A DNA stretch of 33,209 bases from an uncultured Flavobacteriaceae bacterium. GTDB taxonomy: Bacteria > Bacteroidota > Bacteroidia > Flavobacteriales > Flavobacteriaceae. Both the position numbers and the translations under genes were made by a program. The notes under the pieces were generated by a model, which was given only the letters and a program-made list of their open reading frames with translations, did no database searches and was not told the DNA's origin. Shown one piece after another: positions 1 through 8,392 of this stretch. Location: the NCBI GenBank assembly GCA_938020445.1, contig CALIIC010000089.1, positions 1-33,209 on the forward strand. Direction: 5' to 3'. Numbering within the stretch: the first letter of the stretch is position 1; each line of letters starts with the position of its first letter.

Positions 1-1049
1 ATTTTTCGCATATACGCCTCCTCTTGCAATGCCTTTTCTGTAAACCTGAAAAGCCGTTGGCAGCGATCCAGATTTTGTAGCTCGTAGGTCACCTTGTAGT
101 ATTGGTCATTATTCAAATAGTCCGTAAGCGCACGAAGGCCATGAATAAAAGGCATTAAGAAAGCTCCGACTGCCAAGGTTTCCAATTCGTTCTGGTGAAG
201 GAAGGCGCCATTTAGGGCGAGTCCGTCAATAAAGGCCTCGAACAACGGTCTTTTAAAGGTGATTTTTGCCAAATCCGGGGCATCTTCACCACCTGGGTTC
301 GCAATGATTCGAACGGCATCGCCAAAATCATACAGAAAATACCCTTTCATCAGGGTATCGAGGTCTATCAGGCACAAGGCTTTGTGGGTCTTTTGGGAGA
401 AAAGAAAGTTGTTCAGCTTGGTATCGTTATGACATACGCGTAATGGTAGCTTCTCAAAGGAAATGGGCGAGAGTTTCTCAAGTGTTTTGTGCGCAAAGGC
501 AATCGCTTCTTTGGCGAGGTGTATTCGCTTCTCTTTGGCCACAGCTAAAGCATCTAAAAACTGGATTTTTCGATGTGCCAAATCATGAAAATGTGGAATA
601 GTATCTACATATTCTGAAGGGTCTGAATGCACCAATAACGAATGGAACTCTGCAATAATCCGGCCAGCCTCCCGGGCAATACTAGGGTCATTTGTAGTAT
701 TGTAAGCAATGCTGTTCGGAATGTAGCTCATCACCCTCCAGAAACCATGAACCGGATCTTCTAGAAAAGCAGCGCCTTCTTTGGTGGGGACCAATGCTAT
801 TTGGGTGTAACGATCGCTGCGCAGCTGTGTAAGAGCATTTTGGATATTGCCCATGAGCCCCCTTACATTTGGGAACACTTCATGGTTGATTCTTTGTAGG
901 ATATAGCGCGGTATTGTACCCTGCGAAATAAGAAAAGTATCATTGATCAACCCTTGTGTAAGTGGCTCGAAATGGTAGTCCGTTTCAGGAATATCAAATC
1001 GAGCCAATAGCTTCTTTACAATGGGGCCGGTATCCTTTTCTACTGCCAT
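1..1049 (-). CDS. APH-family sugar kinase (anomeric N-acetylhexosamine kinase-like), 3' end cut by window
   Basis: Phosphotransferase of the aminoglycoside-phosphotransferase/choline-kinase fold, probably a cytosolic anomeric sugar 1-kinase. The reading frame is open from an ATG at 1049-1047 to the window edge, about 349 codons. Near residue 205 the Brenner-type catalytic loop CHNDTKLNNF supplies the catalytic Asp and the Mg-binding Asn. It is followed by LIDLDTL, the DFG-like metal-binding segment. The start overlaps the end of the upstream nucleotidyltransferase gene by 10 bases, so the two are probably translationally coupled. A kinase plus nucleotidyltransferase pair recalls NahK-type N-acetylhexosamine kinases and the AmgK/MurU pair of cell-wall sugar recycling. 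Family length is about 340-360 residues, so only a few residues are likely missing. The substrate is inferred from context; antibiotic resistance is unlikely. Confidence 0.8.
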   Translation of the reverse strand, partial: MAVEKDTGPIVKKLLARFDIPETDYHFEPLTQGLINDTFLISQGTIPRYILQRINHEVFPNVRGLMGNIQNALTQLRSDRYTQIALVPTKEGAAFLEDPVHGFWRVMSYIPNSIAYNTTNDPSIAREAGRIIAEFHSLLVHSDPSEYVDTIPHFHDLAHRKIQFLDALAVAKEKRIHLAKEAIAFAHKTLEKLSPISFEKLPLRVCHNDTKLNNFLFSQKTHKALCLIDLDTLMKGYFLYDFGDAVRIIANPGGEDAPDLAKITFKRPLFEAFIDGLALNGAFLHQNELETLAVGAFLMPFIHGLRALTDYLNNDQYYKVTYELQNLDRCQRLFRFTEKALQEEAYMRK

Positions 1050-1924
1050 AAGGGCGATATATACTGCCCTTCGCTGGTTTTTTGTTCCAGGCTTGCTACG
1101 GCCACTTCCCGGTCGCTTGCATAGGTGACGCCAAACCATTGGTCTTGCGACGGTACTACTTTTACCTCTGCCAAGCCATCTTTTAGCATTTTTTGAATGG
1201 TTTTGGGAATGTAGAGCTCACTAGTTTTGATCATATGGTCGTCTTCTAAGAACTCCCGGAATTCTGCTTCAATGACCTCGAAAATAGAAGGTCTGCAAAT
1301 CCAAAAATTCATACTGGCAAGTTCGTCTCCGGTATATTCCATACCAGAATCCGAATCCACAACCTTACTACCTTTTTGTTCTAGTTTCAAACGCTCGTCC
1401 ACCGAAATTAAATCATCTCCTTCTGTCATACAAACTCCACGGGAAACAGAACCATGTTCAGAAAGCGTATCTTTTAAAGTGTACCCCACCAAGGCATAGT
1501 GATTCTCTCCGGTAAACTCTTGCATGAATTTCGCGGCATTGGCATAGGCCGACTGCCCGTAAAAATCATCGGCGTTGATGACACAAAAAGGGCCATCGAT
1601 CACATTTCTTGCGGTCCATACAGCATGGGCGGTACCCCAAGGTTTGGGCCGTTCACCAGTGAATTCAACTCCGTAGGGGAGGTCGGTAATTTCTTGGGCC
1701 AGCACGTTTAGTTTAATGTTTTCAGGAAGTCGCCCTTCAAGATGTTCCTGTAAAAACGAGACATTTTCTTTTTTGGTAATGACCACGATATGGCCAAATC
1801 CGTTTTTGATGGCATCGTACATTGCGAACTCCATTAGGAATTCCCCTTGTGGTCCCAGGTCATCAAATTGCTTTAGTTTTCCATAGCGGCTACCGCTTCC
1901 TGCGGCCATTAATAGTAAGGTCAT
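1040..1924 (-). CDS. Sugar-phosphate nucleotidyltransferase (NTP_transferase family)
   Basis: A 294-residue cytosolic nucleotidyltransferase that would transfer a nucleotidyl group to a sugar-1-phosphate. The N-terminus LLMAAGSGSRYG followed by KLKQ is the GxGxR...K nucleotide-binding signature of this superfamily. PWGTAHAVW at about residue 95 and INADDFYG at about residue 116 match the substrate and metal-binding segments. The ATG at 1924-1922 is the first codon of the signature and is preceded by a good -7 box. The gene lies directly upstream of, and overlaps, the APH-fold kinase, so the pair probably converts a free sugar to a nucleotide sugar in two steps. Which sugar (GlcNAc, GalNAc, MurNAc or other) cannot be read from the sequence. 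The divergent GH109-like gene favours an N-acetylhexosamine. Confidence 0.8.
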   Translation of the reverse strand: MTLLLMAAGSGSRYGKLKQFDDLGPQGEFLMEFAMYDAIKNGFGHIVVITKKENVSFLQEHLEGRLPENIKLNVLAQEITDLPYGVEFTGERPKPWGTAHAVWTARNVIDGPFCVINADDFYGQSAYANAAKFMQEFTGENHYALVGYTLKDTLSEHGSVSRGVCMTEGDDLISVDERLKLEQKGSKVVDSDSGMEYTGDELASMNFWICRPSIFEVIEAEFREFLEDDHMIKTSELYIPKTIQKMLKDGLAEVKVVPSQDQWFGVTYASDREVAVASLEQKTSEGQYISPLWQ

Positions 1925-1944
1925 GCTGTTTTTGTTTTAAGTTG

Positions 1945-1952
1945 CAAAAGTA
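1945..1952 (-). promoter_or_regulatory. Bacteroidota -7 box for the nucleotidyltransferase-kinase unit
   Basis: On the minus strand the sequence TACTTTTG matches the Bacteroidota -7 consensus TAnnTTTG exactly. It lies about 20 bases upstream of the ATG at 1924. I see no convincing TTG at the expected -33 position, so this rests on one element and its placement. Confidence 0.45.
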
Positions 1953-2095
1953 AGGGATTGATTTAAAAAAATAGGATGCCATTGTTTACTTTCCTATAAA
2001 AGTTGGAATCTACGGACAGGCAAGCAAAGATTTTCATAAATTAACCAAATGGTATGATAGCCGTAATAGTTGCCAACCCAATAAATTGTATACTT

Positions 2096-3454
2096 ATGAG
2101 TTCCAGAAGAAAATTTATTCAAAAATCGGCCTTGATAGGGGCTGGTATTGCTGCAGTACCAAGCTTCGGCTATGGAATGTTCGATACAAGACCAACTGAA
2201 AAATTGAATGTAGGACTCATAGGAGTTGGTCTTCGGGGCACCAATCACCTAGAGAATCTTCTATTGCGAAAAGATGTAAATGTCACCGCTGTTTGTGATG
2301 TAGATGCGTCCAGAATTACGATTGCCAAAGATTTAATTTCCAAGACAGGTGGCAAGGCGCCCTTGACTTTTGGAAGCAATGAACTAGATTACCGAAACCT
2401 GTTGGAGCAGAAAGATGTAGACGCGGTAATCATAGCAACCCCATGGTTATGGCACACCCGTATGACAGTAGATGCCATGAAAGCAGGAAAGTATGCGGGC
2501 GTCGAAGTATCGGCATCCAATACCCTTGAAGAGTGTTGGGATTTGGTGAACACCCATGAAGACACAGGAACCCATATGATGATCTTGGAGAATGTGAACT
2601 ACCGACGAGACATCTTGGCGGTGCTGAATATGGTGAAACAAAACGTCTTCGGGGAACTGGTACATTTTAGGTGTGGGTATCAGCACGATTTACGAGAGGT
2701 AAAATTTAATAATGGGAAACAACCCTATGGCGGTGGTGTCGAATTTGGGGAGAAAGCCATTTCCGAAGCCAGATGGCGAACGGAACATTCCGTAAAGCGA
2801 AATGCCGATGTATACCCCACGCATGGCTTAGGGCCCATTGCGGCCATGGCCGATATCAATCGAGGCAACCGTTTTGTTTCAATGACCTCCCATGCAAGCA
2901 AGGCCATTGGGCTCCACAATTACATCCTTGAAAAAGGAGGGGAAGACCATCCCAATGCCAAGGTAAAGTTCAAACAAGGCGATGTGATCACCTCCACCAT
3001 AGATACGGCCAATGGGGAAACCATTATCATAACCCATGATTGCAATCTCCCAAGACCCTATTCCCTCGGATTTCGGGTGCAGGGTGCCAAGGGCCTTTGG
3101 GAGAACGATGGAGATCGTATCTATGTAGAAGGAAGTTCGAAAGCGCATAGATGGGATGCCGATGCCGAGTGGCTTGCTAAATATGACCATCCCCTATGGA
3201 AAAAGTATGGAGAGTATGCCTTGGACGCCGGTCATGGCGGAATGGACTTTTTTGTCATCAATTCTTTTGTTGAATCTGCCAAAGCGAATATCGCACCTCC
3301 TATGGATGCCTATGATGCCGCTGCCTGGAGTGCAGTAACCCCTTTGTCTGAAGCATCGATTGCGAACAATGGGGCACCGCAAGATTTTCCTGATTTTACA
3401 CGCGGTCTATGGATCAAACGAAGACCTTACAATTGGATCAAGGATACCTACTAA
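2096..3454 (+). CDS. Tat-exported Gfo/Idh/MocA protein, GH109-type alpha-N-acetylgalactosaminidase
   Basis: Probable NAD-dependent retaining glycosidase of family GH109, exported by Tat. I chose the ATG at 2096 over an in-frame ATG at 2054 because it puts the twin-arginine signal SRRKFIQK at residues 3-10; the product is 452 aa. GLIGVGLRG at about residue 40 is the Rossmann NAD site. Segments typical of GH109 rather than of ordinary dehydrogenases follow: LENVNYRRD (Glu165), GYQHDLR (Tyr195), YPTHGLGP (Tyr240, His243) and DINRGNRF. From memory these align closely with Elizabethkingia NagA, including the C-terminal GHGGMDFF and TPLSEASIANNGA segments. Such enzymes cleave terminal alpha-GalNAc. 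The neighbouring symporter and kinase/nucleotidyltransferase pair fit sugar salvage. Some GH109 relatives have other specificities. Confidence 0.83.
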   Translation: MSSRRKFIQKSALIGAGIAAVPSFGYGMFDTRPTEKLNVGLIGVGLRGTNHLENLLLRKDVNVTAVCDVDASRITIAKDLISKTGGKAPLTFGSNELDYRNLLEQKDVDAVIIATPWLWHTRMTVDAMKAGKYAGVEVSASNTLEECWDLVNTHEDTGTHMMILENVNYRRDILAVLNMVKQNVFGELVHFRCGYQHDLREVKFNNGKQPYGGGVEFGEKAISEARWRTEHSVKRNADVYPTHGLGPIAAMADINRGNRFVSMTSHASKAIGLHNYILEKGGEDHPNAKVKFKQGDVITSTIDTANGETIIITHDCNLPRPYSLGFRVQGAKGLWENDGDRIYVEGSSKAHRWDADAEWLAKYDHPLWKKYGEYALDAGHGGMDFFVINSFVESAKANIAPPMDAYDAAAWSAVTPLSEASIANNGAPQDFPDFTRGLWIKRRPYNWIKDTY

Positions 3455-3675
3455 AAGAATCGGCTTGCTATGAACGTTGAAAACCAAAGGTTCTGGGTTT
3501 TGTGATTTGATCATTGAGGTTGAACGGAATAGCCAAATCAGTGAGGAGAAAAAAGACAAAATTAGAGTGGAAAATGTAAAAATTAGAGATGCAAGGGTAG
3601 CACAAGATGGGCTTACTTCGAAGAACAACTAGAATGGCATTGTAAGAACGGACAAAACCAACTAAATACTATTTC

Positions 3676-5301
3676 ATGAAAGGACTCGATACATTCGACT
3701 GGGTGGTCATTGCCGCTTATTTTATTATCCTATTGGGTGTTGCTTGGTGGGTCATCAAGCAGAAACAAAAAAATACGGAAGACTACTTTCTAGCAGGTCG
3801 CAATATGGGCTGGTTTGTTGTTGGGGCATCCATTTTTGCATCCAATATTGGTTCTGAACATGTGGTGGGCCTTGCTGGGAACGGTGCTGGGGATAAAATG
3901 CCCTTGTTAATTTATGAATTACACGCATGGATCGTATTGATGTTGGGCTGGGTCTTTTTACCTTTTTATGCCCGTAGCGGAGTTTTTACAATGCCCGAGT
4001 TTTTGGAGAAAAGATTCGATTCGCGATCCCGTTGGGTGCTTTCCGTGGTTTCTTTGATCGCCTATATCCTTACCAAGGTCTCAGTAACCATTTATGCGGG
4101 AGGTGTTGTGGTTTCCGCGTTATTGGGAATTCCATTTTGGATCGGAGCTGTTGCAACGGTTGTTTTAACAGGACTTTATACCGTACTGGGAGGTATGCGC
4201 GCAGTGGTGTATACCGAGACCATTCAGGCAATCGTATTGGTAATTGGTGCGGGAGTATTGACTGTCATGGGATTGGATGCTGTTGGCGGATGGGGTGAAT
4301 TAAAGGAAACGGTAGGAGCTGATTATTTTAATATGTGGCGACCCAATTCAGATCCGGACTATCCTTGGTTGCCCTTGTTTTTAACCAGTACCATTGTTGG
4401 TATTTGGTATTGGTGTACGGATCAGGTAATCGTGCAGCGTGTTTTGACGGCCAAGAATATCAAAGAAGGTCGAAGGGGCAGTATTTTTGGAGCACTTTTA
4501 AAGTTAATGCCGGTCTTTTTGTTTTTGATTCCCGGGGTAGTGGCCTTGGGCCTAAAAATGCAAGGAAAATTGGATTGGGATAGTCCAGATGAGGCATTTC
4601 CGGTGTTGATGAGCAATTTATTGCCTTCCGGACTCAGAGGTTTGGTGGCCGCAGGCTTATTGGCGGCCTTAATGAGTTCTTTGGCCTCTGTTTTTAACTC
4701 CTGTTCAACCTTGTTTACGCTGGATATTTACAAAAAATTGAAACCCAACAAACCGGAAGAAGAGTTGGTGAAAACAGGTAGGATCGCTACCTTCTTCGTG
4801 GTTGGCCTCGGACTTTTATGGATTCCCGTGATTACGCGCTTGTCCGATGGCTTATACGAATACCTGCAAAATGTACAGGCCTATATTTCACCACCGATAA
4901 CGGCCGTATTCCTATTGGGTATTTTTTATAAACGCATCAATGCAAATGGTGCCATTGCAACCTTGGTGGGTGGTTTGATCATCGGTTTTTCGAAATTGAC
5001 CTTGGAAATCACAAAATCGAGCTATACGGAAGGAAGTTTTATTTTCAATATCGCCGATATCAATTGGTTGGTATTTGGCGCCTATTTTTTTGCAATATGC
5101 GTGGCTATTGCCGTAACGGTAAGTATGTTTTATCCAAAACCATCGGAAGCACAACTACAAGGGCTTACTTTCGGAACGGTTAGTTCGGAACAGAAAGCCG
5201 CAAACAAATCGAGTTACAATGTTTGGGACATTGTTGCCTCTGTGCTGGTAATTGTAGTCGTGCTATACATTATGCTTTCGTTTAGTACGTTGTCACTATA
5301 G
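3676..5301 (+). CDS. Sodium/solute symporter, SSS family (SGLT-type)
   Basis: A 541-residue inner-membrane sodium-coupled sugar-type transporter. The N-terminus has the family pattern TEDYFLAGRNMGWF after the first membrane helix, then ASNIGSEHVVGLAG. YELHAWI at about residue 77 corresponds to the Tyr-Glu sugar-site segment of Vibrio vSGLT. SSLASVFNSCSTLFT at about residue 334 contains the adjacent serines of the sodium site. About 14 hydrophobic segments are visible, matching SSS topology. Two vSGLT sugar-contact positions appear changed: the Gln of AEQF reads His, and the Asn of GFNQY reads Asp. The substrate may therefore not be galactose. It follows the GH109-type gene on the same strand after 221 bases, so it may import the sugar that enzyme releases. 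Confidence 0.88.
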   Translation: MKGLDTFDWVVIAAYFIILLGVAWWVIKQKQKNTEDYFLAGRNMGWFVVGASIFASNIGSEHVVGLAGNGAGDKMPLLIYELHAWIVLMLGWVFLPFYARSGVFTMPEFLEKRFDSRSRWVLSVVSLIAYILTKVSVTIYAGGVVVSALLGIPFWIGAVATVVLTGLYTVLGGMRAVVYTETIQAIVLVIGAGVLTVMGLDAVGGWGELKETVGADYFNMWRPNSDPDYPWLPLFLTSTIVGIWYWCTDQVIVQRVLTAKNIKEGRRGSIFGALLKLMPVFLFLIPGVVALGLKMQGKLDWDSPDEAFPVLMSNLLPSGLRGLVAAGLLAALMSSLASVFNSCSTLFTLDIYKKLKPNKPEEELVKTGRIATFFVVGLGLLWIPVITRLSDGLYEYLQNVQAYISPPITAVFLLGIFYKRINANGAIATLVGGLIIGFSKLTLEITKSSYTEGSFIFNIADINWLVFGAYFFAICVAIAVTVSMFYPKPSEAQLQGLTFGTVSSEQKAANKSSYNVWDIVASVLVIVVVLYIMLSFSTLSL

Positions 5302-5376
5302 GGTAGATTAGCGCGAAGCCATGACCCTACTTGAAAAGAACCTACATGGGCATGCCCAAGGGGTGAAATATGACCG

Positions 5377-6528
5377 TTATTCTTCTTTTTGCGGGGTCGA
5401 ATCGGGATTGAGGTTGGTGAAAACCGACAATTCTTCGGTGCGTTTAATGAATTTGCTTTTTTTAAATTTTGTGATGACGAAGGGAACGAAAGAAAAGACC
5501 ACCATACCCAGCCCAAAAGTCAATAGCATCGACGGACTTACAAATACCTCTTTGAAAGATAAAATTGAAATGATCAGAATAGTTGAAAAGGGTAACGAAC
5601 AGGCCAAGATGTTCACGGCAAAATCGTTGTCAAAGGTAAATTGTAGGCGCCCATCCTTATGTTCCATGGAGGAAACCGCGCTCATGTGCGCATAGGGCCA
5701 AAAACTACAAGCACTTTGAGGAAAAACGACCAGTAACAATATCAATGCGGCGCCCAGACCGGGAAACAGATATGCAAAAAAGGAAGACAAGCAAAAAGTA
5801 ATGCCCGCACGACGTACCAATAGGGAAAAAATGAAGCCAAATTCTTTGAATTTTATTCGAACGGCCATACCAATGAATAATAGCACCAAGGGTGTCATCA
5901 GTACCTTTACACTTAGAATGGTATTTTGAAGGAAGCCTGGCAGGGCGTTCATGTCCAAACCAAACCCTAGTAAAATAAGACCAACTATGATCACTATGTT
6001 AATAGGTTCATTAATCAAGGAAAGCAGTAAGCTGCGAAGTTTATTGTTTGTGGCGTTTTTTTGGGTTTTAAGTGTCCTTTGCTGGTACCAATGCATCGCC
6101 AGCATGTAGAGGAGAATCAAACCGAAAATTTTGTTGCCTACATCTGCCAATGCCGCTAAGGCCAAAGAGTCTTCTCCAAGATAGACCACGAGAAACGGGA
6201 AACAACTTAGTCCCGGAGCTAGCGAAGGCAATAGCATCATAAGGGTTCTTTTTTTGGCATCATCGTCGTGGTTCAGCGTGGCACCGAGAAAATACTTGGT
6301 GGCGAGTAGCATAATGAGATTATAACTGAGTGCCAATATAGGGAATACCAGTAGGGACCCCTTTAATTCTATCTTTAAAAGTGCTACGAATATCACGGCG
6401 GGAAGTGCAACACTTAATATTAGAATCTTAATGCCTTTTAGATTTTCTTTCGCGATTTTCCGCTGTAAAAGAAGACCTAGGCCAATGATAAGTAGTAATT
6501 CAAGGGTTTTTTGTAGTGCGAAGTGCAT
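5377..6528 (-). CDS. Putative AEC-family permease
   Basis: A 383-residue integral membrane protein with roughly ten hydrophobic segments in two halves. The N-terminal half (ELLLIIGLGLLLQRKI, then ILILSVALPAVIFVALL) has the auxin-efflux-carrier (AEC) pattern of a helix, a basic loop and a kinked Pro-containing helix. The second half begins at about residue 175 after a basic cytoplasmic loop with EPINIVIIVGLILLG. The C-terminal tail is short, basic and then acidic. AEC members are usually somewhat shorter (about 310 aa) and export or exchange carboxylates or amino-acid-like solutes. No substrate can be read here. It converges on the symporter gene with a 75-base spacer. It lies downstream of the aminotransferase on the same strand but 116 bases away, so co-transcription is uncertain. 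Confidence 0.6.
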   Translation of the reverse strand: MHFALQKTLELLLIIGLGLLLQRKIAKENLKGIKILILSVALPAVIFVALLKIELKGSLLVFPILALSYNLIMLLATKYFLGATLNHDDDAKKRTLMMLLPSLAPGLSCFPFLVVYLGEDSLALAALADVGNKIFGLILLYMLAMHWYQQRTLKTQKNATNNKLRSLLLSLINEPINIVIIVGLILLGFGLDMNALPGFLQNTILSVKVLMTPLVLLFIGMAVRIKFKEFGFIFSLLVRRAGITFCLSSFFAYLFPGLGAALILLLVVFPQSACSFWPYAHMSAVSSMEHKDGRLQFTFDNDFAVNILACSLPFSTILIISILSFKEVFVSPSMLLTFGLGMVVFSFVPFVITKFKKSKFIKRTEELSVFTNLNPDSTPQKEE

Positions 6529-6644
6529 CCGTTACTTTTAGTCTGTAAATTCTTTTTTTGAGTCGTGAAACAAACCCATTTAGAGTTGGAATTGGTGATA
6601 TCGAGGCAATCGAGACGCAACCCAACTCTTGGGCTTACAAAAAA

Positions 6645-7835
6645 CTAAACGAGTACTTTTTCAAGTGCGGCCGTAAACAACTTCATTTCGGCCATGGTAC
6701 CCATGCTTACACGGCACCAGTTTTTATCATAAATTTGGAACGCTCGCACTCCTACACCTTCAGCGGTCATTTTTTCCAAGAACCCTTTTCCTTCCATTTC
6801 AATGGGGAAAATGATAAAACTTGTGAAAGAAGGGACATATTCAAAGCCCATTCTTTTTAAGTTCTCATACACATATTCGCGACATTCCTTGTTGAGGGTC
6901 CTTGACTTATTCTTGAAGGTAATATCGTCCATGCTGGCCATGGCAGCGTACACGGATGGTAGTGAGATTCCCATACCGCCCCGGGTTATCTTTTGGATGA
7001 TCTCCAGGGTCTCTGCTTGGGCAACTACATACCCTACACGCAAGCCTGCCATTCCCTGAATTTTAGAGAAGGTACGTGCAATGATGACGTTTTTTCCTTC
7101 GTTGATCAGGGATACCATGCTTTTTGCAACCGGTTCTTCTAAAAACCCTAAATAGGCTTCATCAATAAAAATCGGCACTTTTTCAGATACCCTTGAACAG
7201 AAATCCAACAGTTTCTCATGGTCCGTTAAACTTCCTGTGGGGTTGTTGGGATTACAGATGTATACCAATTTGGTATCGGCATCGATGGCTGCTTCCATTC
7301 CATCCAAATCGTGCGACCAATCATCGTTTAGTTTCACTGGCTTCCAAGTGGCTCCGGTGGCTTTCGCTACTTTTATCAAGGACATATAGGCGGGATCTGC
7401 CGAAACGATGTTACCGCCGTTTTGGAAAAATACCATGGCGGTTTTCTCCAAAAGATCAGAGGAGCCTGGTCCCATCATAATGTTTGCTTGTTTTACCCCT
7501 TCCTCTGTAGCAATTTTATCCATTAATTGGTATAGTTCCTTCCAGGCGTATCGATTGCCTTTGGGAGCATATTTTTGCATAGCAGCTACCGCCATTGGAG
7601 ATGGGCCATATGGGTTTTCATTCGCATTGAGTTTCGCTGCAAGCTCCATTGGTGACGTAGCCGAATAGGGCAAATACTCTTTAAAGAATGGGGTATAGGG
7701 GATGTTTCCACTGCTGTCTAATGCAACCGGTTGGGTAGGAAATGCCCCGTAGGTCAAATACGGTGCCGCCATCACGCCAGCAGCACTGAGTACGCCTCTT
7801 TTGAACCACTCCCTTCTGTTTACTGTTGTTTTCAT
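6645..7835 (-). CDS. Tat-exported PLP-dependent aminotransferase (class I/II, HisC-like)
   Basis: A 396-residue fold-type I PLP enzyme that appears to be exported folded. Residues 1-30 form a Tat signal (NRREWFKRG, then a hydrophobic stretch ending in Ala-Ala-Pro). The catalytic domain resembles histidinol-phosphate-type aminotransferases: KLNANENPYGPSP near 68, GPGSSDLLE near 122, CNPNNPTG at 194-201, IDEAYLGF with Asp225 and Tyr228, and the PLP lysine Lys258 in TFSKIQGMAGLR. All core PLP residues I can identify are present, so it should be active. It is the third gene of a TonB-dependent receptor/lipoprotein unit, 28 bases below the lipoprotein gene. Periplasmic location and context argue against histidine biosynthesis. 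A role in processing an imported amino compound is inference. Confidence 0.87.
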   Translation of the reverse strand: MKTTVNRREWFKRGVLSAAGVMAAPYLTYGAFPTQPVALDSSGNIPYTPFFKEYLPYSATSPMELAAKLNANENPYGPSPMAVAAMQKYAPKGNRYAWKELYQLMDKIATEEGVKQANIMMGPGSSDLLEKTAMVFFQNGGNIVSADPAYMSLIKVAKATGATWKPVKLNDDWSHDLDGMEAAIDADTKLVYICNPNNPTGSLTDHEKLLDFCSRVSEKVPIFIDEAYLGFLEEPVAKSMVSLINEGKNVIIARTFSKIQGMAGLRVGYVVAQAETLEIIQKITRGGMGISLPSVYAAMASMDDITFKNKSRTLNKECREYVYENLKRMGFEYVPSFTSFIIFPIEMEGKGFLEKMTAEGVGVRAFQIYDKNWCRVSMGTMAEMKLFTAALEKVLV

Positions 7836-7863
7836 AGGTGCTATTTTGATTTAAGTTAAAGTT

Positions 7864-8367
7864 CTAATTAGAGACTACCGGTTCTGCATTCATGCCAATA
7901 TCACCACTTGCAACGATTGTCTCATCAGTCGGGCTTAAGCGAATACTCACGTGGGCATTTAAAGATGAAAGGGAATCATAGAAAGTGGTATCGGCAATAA
8001 GAAAGAATTTATTGTCCGATAATTCGCCCGTACTTCCATCTACGTCGTAGAGGGTCATCATAGCGGTTGTTCCTGTGCCCGCCGGTCCGTCTACGATGAT
8101 GGCGGGATGCATTATATCGGCAAGGGTATTGTACAATGATATTTGCACCAAGGTCTGATCTAAATCTGTTTTCCAAAAAACGATTCGTCCGTACACATTA
8201 GATCCTGCCGGATCTGTGGCGTCTATGGTATAGGAGGTATAAGTGTCTAGGGTTCCTCCTCCTACTGCGACTTCCTGTGCTGATTCCAATCGCTCTATAT
8301 CACATGAATTGAACAGCAACAGTACCACTGTAAAAATGCCTATTTTACTTAAATTTTTTTTTGTCAT
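7864..8367 (-). CDS. Small SPII lipoprotein of unknown function, possibly CHRD-like
   Basis: A 167-residue lipoprotein. A basic n-region and hydrophobic core end in LLLFNSC with the lipidated cysteine at residue 22, followed by acidic residues. The mature part is rich in beta-prone sequence. It has a central HPAIIVDGPAGTGTTAMMTL and a later YDSLSSLNAHVSIR, faintly like the CHRD fold (a His/Gly-rich segment, then a 'y.nvh' segment). I would not claim membership. It sits between the TonB-dependent receptor gene (25-base gap) and the exported aminotransferase gene (28-base gap), so all three are probably one transcript. It may be a surface or periplasmic partner of the receptor. It is far too small to be a SusD protein. 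Confidence 0.7.
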   Translation of the reverse strand: MTKKNLSKIGIFTVVLLLFNSCDIERLESAQEVAVGGGTLDTYTSYTIDATDPAGSNVYGRIVFWKTDLDQTLVQISLYNTLADIMHPAIIVDGPAGTGTTAMMTLYDVDGSTGELSDNKFFLIADTTFYDSLSSLNAHVSIRLSPTDETIVASGDIGMNAEPVVSN

Positions 8368-8392
8368 TTTCTTGTTTTTTAAGGTGTGTCAA

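Noticed and set aside
1-1049. Aminoglycoside resistance gene
   Set aside because: The fold is APH-like, but the overlap with a sugar nucleotidyltransferase gene points to sugar metabolism; no resistance context is present.
3455-3675. Open stretch of about 50 codons and a weak AAAACC/GGTTTT hairpin between the GH109 and symporter genes
   Set aside because: No proper start codon or family is visible and the hairpin lacks a T-run; I treat the 221 bases as plain spacer.
5347-5358. 12-bp perfect palindrome TGGGCATGCCCA in the convergent gap after the symporter
   Set aside because: It has no loop and no T-run, so it is a poor terminator. One such palindrome in a 75-base gap may be chance.
5321-5695. 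Plus-strand ORF of 124 codons at the end of the permease gene
   Set aside because: It overlaps the permease coding sequence antisense and has no recognisable domain or promoter.
6621-6633. CCCAA-CTC-TTGGG hairpin below the aminotransferase as terminator
   Set aside because: The stem is only five strong pairs and no T-run follows on the minus strand.
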